Part shown: one piece after another, positions 60,483 to 64,000 of the stretch
Layout: each line of letters starts with the position of its first letter
Position numbering within the stretch: the stretch's first letter is position 1
Assembly: GCA_019454145.1 (NCBI GenBank)
Contig: CP075366.1
Location: 2,459,564 to 2,523,563, forward strand
Length of the DNA stretch: 64,000 nt
Source: Fimbriimonadaceae bacterium
GTDB lineage: Bacteria > Armatimonadota > Fimbriimonadia > Fimbriimonadales > Fimbriimonadaceae
Direction: 5' to 3'
The notes under the pieces: model-generated
The model's database searches: none
What the model was told of the DNA's origin: nothing
What the model saw: the letters and a program-made list of their open reading frames with translations, nothing else
Made by a program: the position numbers and the translations under genes

Positions 60483-61625
60483 TTAGCGGTCTTGGATCGG
60501 CACGTATTTAAGGTCAAGCTTTCCTTCGTAGATACAGCTTGGGCGGATCAATCGGTTGTTATCCAATTGCTCAATCGCGTGGGCTGACCATCCGCTGACG
60601 CGGGCCATTACGAAGATTGGAGTGTAAAGCTCGATGGGGATGCCAAGTAGGTAGTAAGCATATGCCGCAGGGAAGTCCACGTTTGGATAAATGTTCTTTT
60701 CCTCACGCATGATTTTTTCCATGATGTCGGCAATATCGCCCCACTTGGTGTTGCCTTTGCGGCGACCGATTTCTTTTGCAACTTCGGTGAGGTAAATCGC
60801 TCGACCGTCGCCTACTTTGTATTCGCGGTGACCGAAGCCCATGATCTTCTTTTTGGTTGCGAGAGCATCGCGGAGCCAAGGCTCAGCATTTTCGGGAGTT
60901 CCGATTTCCATGAGCATCGCCATGGCTTCTTCGTTTGCGCCACCGTGTAGCGGGCCTTTGAGGGTTCCGATTCCAGTAACAATGCCGCTGTAGATGTCGC
61001 TCAAGGTTGCGACACAGACTCGGCATGCAAAGGTTGAAGCGTTGTAGGTGTGCTCGGCGTAGAGCGTCAGGCTGGCATCCATGACCAACTCGGTGTAGTC
61101 ATCTTGCTCAGAGCCGTGGAGCATATAAAGGAAGTTAGATGCGGTTCGCAGACCAGCTTTCGGTGCGATTGGCTCTTTTCCTTGTGAAATTTGGTACGCC
61201 GCGGTTACGATGGTTGGCGCTTTTGCGAGGATACGAATCGCCTTGCGGATGTTTGCATCGTGATCGGTTGGATCAGCGTTATAATCTGGGTCGAAACCGG
61301 AAAGCACCGAATAAGCCGCTTTGAGCATATCCATTGGGTGGGTGCCTTTTGCGCATGATTTCAGAGCCGTGATGACTTCGGTAGGAATACTGCGCTCGGA
61401 ATCAAGGGTCTTATTGAATTCAGCGAGTTCGGCCGCGTTGGGCAATTCACCTTTGAGCAAAAGGTAAGCAGTTTCTTCAAATGATCCTTGCGAAGCAAGA
61501 TCGTGAACGTTGTAACCTCGGTATTCGAGTCTGGATTCCTCGACCGTGATTTTAGAAATGGAGGTTACGCCGCCAATGACACCTTGAAGTCCGGGGCTGT
61601 AGTTTGGATAAGTCGTTTCGCTCAT
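60483..61625 (-). CDS. gltA: Citrate synthase/2-methylcitrate synthase
   Basis: 380 residues. Catalytic His227 (GPLHGGANEEA), His266 (MGFGHREYKVGDGRA) and Asp317 (NVDFPAAYAYYLLG), with His192 in EHTYNAST. The N-terminus YSPGLQGVIGGVTSISKI resembles the short-type synthases used both for citrate and 2-methylcitrate. The neighbour on the same strand, 178 nt away, is prpB, so the methylcitrate cycle (prpC) is a live alternative. The symbol is provisional. Confidence 0.9.
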   Translation of the reverse strand: MSETTYPNYSPGLQGVIGGVTSISKITVEESRLEYRGYNVHDLASQGSFEETAYLLLKGELPNAAELAEFNKTLDSERSIPTEVITALKSCAKGTHPMDMLKAAYSVLSGFDPDYNADPTDHDANIRKAIRILAKAPTIVTAAYQISQGKEPIAPKAGLRTASNFLYMLHGSEQDDYTELVMDASLTLYAEHTYNASTFACRVCVATLSDIYSGIVTGIGTLKGPLHGGANEEAMAMLMEIGTPENAEPWLRDALATKKKIMGFGHREYKVGDGRAIYLTEVAKEIGRRKGNTKWGDIADIMEKIMREEKNIYPNVDFPAAYAYYLLGIPIELYTPIFVMARVSGWSAHAIEQLDNNRLIRPSCIYEGKLDLKYVPIQDR

Positions 61626-61802
61626 GTTTCCGAGTCTCGCTTTTTGTGAGGGAAGTCTGCCGCGCAGTCAACTTATTACTACTTGATGCGGAGCTTCATT
61701 GCCCGTCTGGGTTGGCAGATTTATACGTTCTGCTGTCCCCTGAGATGTTAGGGATTCTACCTACGGGTTTTATGTCGGCCTATGCTTCCCGGGACTGCAG
61801 GA

Positions 61803-62687
61803 TTAACTCTTAGAGTAGGTCTTATCTTTCGCTGTGAAATCCAGATAGTCAATGGTTGCGTAAAGCTCGTTGCGAGTCCGCATTTTCTCTATCCAGTCGG
61901 CCTGGGTTCCCGTTTGGAGCAAGTCAGCGTAGAATTCTTCAACTGCTTTCAGCATCACCCGGAGAGCGGTCACGGGGAAGATCACCATTTGGTAGCCGAG
62001 GTTATTGAATTGTTGGGCTGTGATGAGAGGGGTTTTCCCAAACTCGGTCATATTGGCGAGCAGAGGAACCCCCGGTAATGCTTCACGAACCGCCGCGAAT
62101 TCTGCTTCTGATTCTAAACCTTCAGGGAAGATTCCGTCGGCCCCTGCTTGAACATAAGCTTTTGCGCGGTTGATGGTCTCGTTGATTCCTGCGATTCCGC
62201 GAGCATCGGTTCGGGCGATGATGAGGAATGATGGGTCTGATTTGTGGTCTACCGCGGCGCGGAGCTTTGCTTCCATTTCAGCGGTACTAATGATCTCTTT
62301 GCCATCCAAGTGACCGCATCTCTTGGGCGACACTTGATCTTCGAGGTGGATTCCGGCAAGTCCAGCGCGTTCCATTTCGATCACCGTGCGGGCGACGTTC
62401 CAAACGTCTCCAAATCCTGTATCTGCATCGCTAATGATGGGGATAGGCGCGACTTGGCACGCTCGGGCGGCGGTTGATGAAAGTTCTTCGGGGGTGATGA
62501 CGGCGATGTCGGGCAGTCCGGTGAGATTGTTAGTGATCGCCCCACCACTGAGGTAGATTGCCTGCGCTCCTTGTTTGTAGGCGGCAAGAGCGGAAAGCGC
62601 ACTGAACGCGCCTGGCATCACAACGATCTGATCGCGCCACATATCGCGGAGAATCTGGCCCGGCTTTTTGAGTGGCGGATGAATCAT
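61803..62687 (-). CDS. prpB: Methylisocitrate lyase (PrpB type)
   Basis: Cleaves 2-methylisocitrate to pyruvate and succinate in propionate breakdown. 294 residues, TIM barrel. The signature SPKRCGH (residues 120-126) has catalytic Cys124 flanked by Lys and His; SDADTGFGD (86-94) binds magnesium. Isocitrate lyase proper is longer. Only prpB and a synthase are visible; prpD is absent from the window. Confidence 0.92.
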   Translation of the reverse strand: MIHPPLKKPGQILRDMWRDQIVVMPGAFSALSALAAYKQGAQAIYLSGGAITNNLTGLPDIAVITPEELSSTAARACQVAPIPIISDADTGFGDVWNVARTVIEMERAGLAGIHLEDQVSPKRCGHLDGKEIISTAEMEAKLRAAVDHKSDPSFLIIARTDARGIAGINETINRAKAYVQAGADGIFPEGLESEAEFAAVREALPGVPLLANMTEFGKTPLITAQQFNNLGYQMVIFPVTALRVMLKAVEEFYADLLQTGTQADWIEKMRTRNELYATIDYLDFTAKDKTYSKS

Positions 62688-62761
62688 ATAATTCAGATTA
62701 CCTGGGGAGATTTTGTGGATATTTCGATGTGATTCCTCTCTAGGTTTGGCATACTAGACGT

Positions 62762-64000
62762 GTGGATGCTATTTGGGCGTTAGTCGGTGCAGTAATAGGC
62801 GGGGTCGCCGTTTGGTTATTGATGCGAGGCAAGAGTTCGCCTGACCACTCGCGAACCCAGGAACTTCAGAAACGTGTGGAGGAGTTGCTGACCGAAAAAT
62901 CCAAAGCTGAGAGTGATGCTGCTTCTCGTGGAGAACGCCTTCAGCAGTTAGAAGACGAACTCGCGGAAACCGAGGCTGAGTTAGTGGGCATTCAATCCAG
63001 ATTCCATGAATTGGATGTCAAACACGCGGCGGTGGTGAGCGATATCGATGCTCGCGAGCAGGCCTTTGAAGACCGCATCCGCGAGATGAAGAACCTCGAA
63101 GAAAAGTTCAAGGAAACTTTCGCAAATTTAAGCCATGAGGCGGTGAAAAAAGGCGGCGAGGAACTTCTTAAGCGATACCAGGAAGCCAACGAAAACGACG
63201 CGAAGGATAAACGGAAAGAAATTGAAAATCTGCTTCAGCCAGTAGCGGCTGAGCTTAAGAGGCTCGAAGAATTTAGTAAAGAAATCGAACAAGAACGCCT
63301 CAAGGAGAGCACGACCCTCAAGGGCCAGTTAGATCAACTGACAAGTGGAACCAGCAAGTTGATCACCGCATTGCACGGTTCTGGCTCTGCCGGTAAGTGG
63401 GGGGAAGTCCACCTGCAACGCGTGGTTGAAATGGCGGGCATGAAAGAAAAAACCGACTACGTGATGCAAGAAGCGTTACTCGGAAGTGAAGGTTCGCTTA
63501 GGCCTGATATGCAGGTTTTTCTTCCCGGCGGACGGACAATGATTATTGATAGCAAAGTTCCTATTCAAGATTTAGATGAGCTTGAAGGGGCAGATGCTGA
63601 TTCCCGTAAGGTGCTTTCGCAGGGCATCGCAAATAAGATTTATGAGTATGCGAAAGGCTTAAATAAGCGGGATTATTCCAAGTTAGAAGCTGCTCCCGAT
63701 TTCGTAGTAATGTTCATTGCCAGCGAATCGGCGTTCCGCATGGCAGTGGAGGGTCGGCATGGATTGCTGGAGGACGTTATGAACATGAACGTCGTTCTGG
63801 TTTCGCCTTCAACTCTCTTGCCGATGCTCAAGGCAGTCAATTACGGTTGGCGGCAAGAACGGTTGGCCCGCGAAGCTCGCAACATTCAGCAGTGGGGCAA
63901 AGATTTGTACGATGCGCTTGTCACTATGAAAACGCATTACGACGAACTTGGCCGGCGTATAGACTCGGTGGGTAAGAGCTACAACAAATTTGGTGGATCA
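62762..64000 (+). CDS. rmuC: RmuC-family DNA recombination protein, N-terminal part
   Basis: 413 codons from GTG 62762 (VDAIWALVGAVIGGVAVWLL) with no stop before the window ends. A membrane anchor (1-22) and a long coiled coil (30-165) precede the conserved nuclease-like core GKWGEVHLQRVVEMAGM, GGRTMIIDSKVPI and VVMFIASESAFRMAV. RmuC limits inversion at short repeats. The gene continues past the right edge. Confidence 0.92.
   Translation, partial: MDAIWALVGAVIGGVAVWLLMRGKSSPDHSRTQELQKRVEELLTEKSKAESDAASRGERLQQLEDELAETEAELVGIQSRFHELDVKHAAVVSDIDAREQAFEDRIREMKNLEEKFKETFANLSHEAVKKGGEELLKRYQEANENDAKDKRKEIENLLQPVAAELKRLEEFSKEIEQERLKESTTLKGQLDQLTSGTSKLITALHGSGSAGKWGEVHLQRVVEMAGMKEKTDYVMQEALLGSEGSLRPDMQVFLPGGRTMIIDSKVPIQDLDELEGADADSRKVLSQGIANKIYEYAKGLNKRDYSKLEAAPDFVVMFIASESAFRMAVEGRHGLLEDVMNMNVVLVSPSTLLPMLKAVNYGWRQERLAREARNIQQWGKDLYDALVTMKTHYDELGRRIDSVGKSYNKFGGS

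Noticed and set aside
61626-61802. Possible regulator or small gene between citrate synthase and prpB
   Set aside because: 177 nt without a credible ORF with ribosome-binding site; only weak promoter-like strings were seen.

Overview
The window is chromosomal DNA of moderate GC with short spacers and many 1-25 nt gene overlaps. The best guess for the organism is an Armatimonadota bacterium of the Fimbriimonadia type. The clue is two pseudopilins (complement 20418-21332 and 48394-49149) with the near-invariant N-terminus [18 protein letters not shown] followed by a FPVF..AKAA segment, a family greatly expanded in that phylum, together with scattered nuo genes and T4P/T2SS minor pilins. This is inference from memory; no database was searched.

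Layout. 1-3617: fatty acid synthesis run fabD(partial)-fabG-acpP-fabF followed by a Xer-type recombinase. 3.7-4.95 kb: small proteins, including a degenerate receiver domain and a 57-residue YjfB-like protein. 9.4-4.95 kb on the minus strand: gatC-gatA-membrane protein-ispE-nucleotidyltransferase-86 aa protein, tightly packed. 9.4-17.5 kb: degenerate thioredoxin/DUF255 protein, tRNA-Ser(CGA), membrane protein, S9 peptidase, DUF4870 protein and PPK2. 17.5-20.4 kb: a sulfur-handling group (metallo-beta-lactamase/rhodanese fusion, rhodanese-DUF2892, and a TauE/SafE permease broken at a 10-A tract). 20.4-28.8 kb: pseudopilin, serine hydrolase, ECF sigma factor, VOC protein, acetyl-CoA synthetase, and a two-gene cysteine-rich unit with a 47-residue metallothionein-like protein. 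28.9-32.8 kb: pnp, rpsO, gpsA. 32.9-40.9 kb: beta-propeller lipoprotein, two tandem GspF/PilC proteins, a J-domain protein and three minor pseudopilins. 41-44 kb: metG, YraN, rnhB, tRNA-His. 44.0-45.86 kb: AT-richer accessory insert beside tRNA-His with decayed fragments and orphan genes. 45.9-53.6 kb: M48 peptidase, acetyltransferases, DUF1844, pseudopilin, mfd. 53.7-64 kb: nuoB-nuoI, sucC, a GH127 glycosidase, an orphan membrane protein, citrate/methylcitrate synthase, prpB and the start of rmuC.

How they fit together: core metabolism dominates (fatty acids, MEP isoprenoid step, acetate activation, TCA/methylcitrate, complex I pieces), plus a surface secretion/pilus system around 34-41 kb and a persulfide/sulfite module at 17.5-20.4 kb. 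The most notable points are two genes (nucleotidyltransferase and rnhB) whose family-defining N-termini lie upstream of any ATG/GTG/TTG and which appear to start at ATT codons; the homopolymer frameshift in the permease; and the metallothionein-like gene too short for routine ORF calling.
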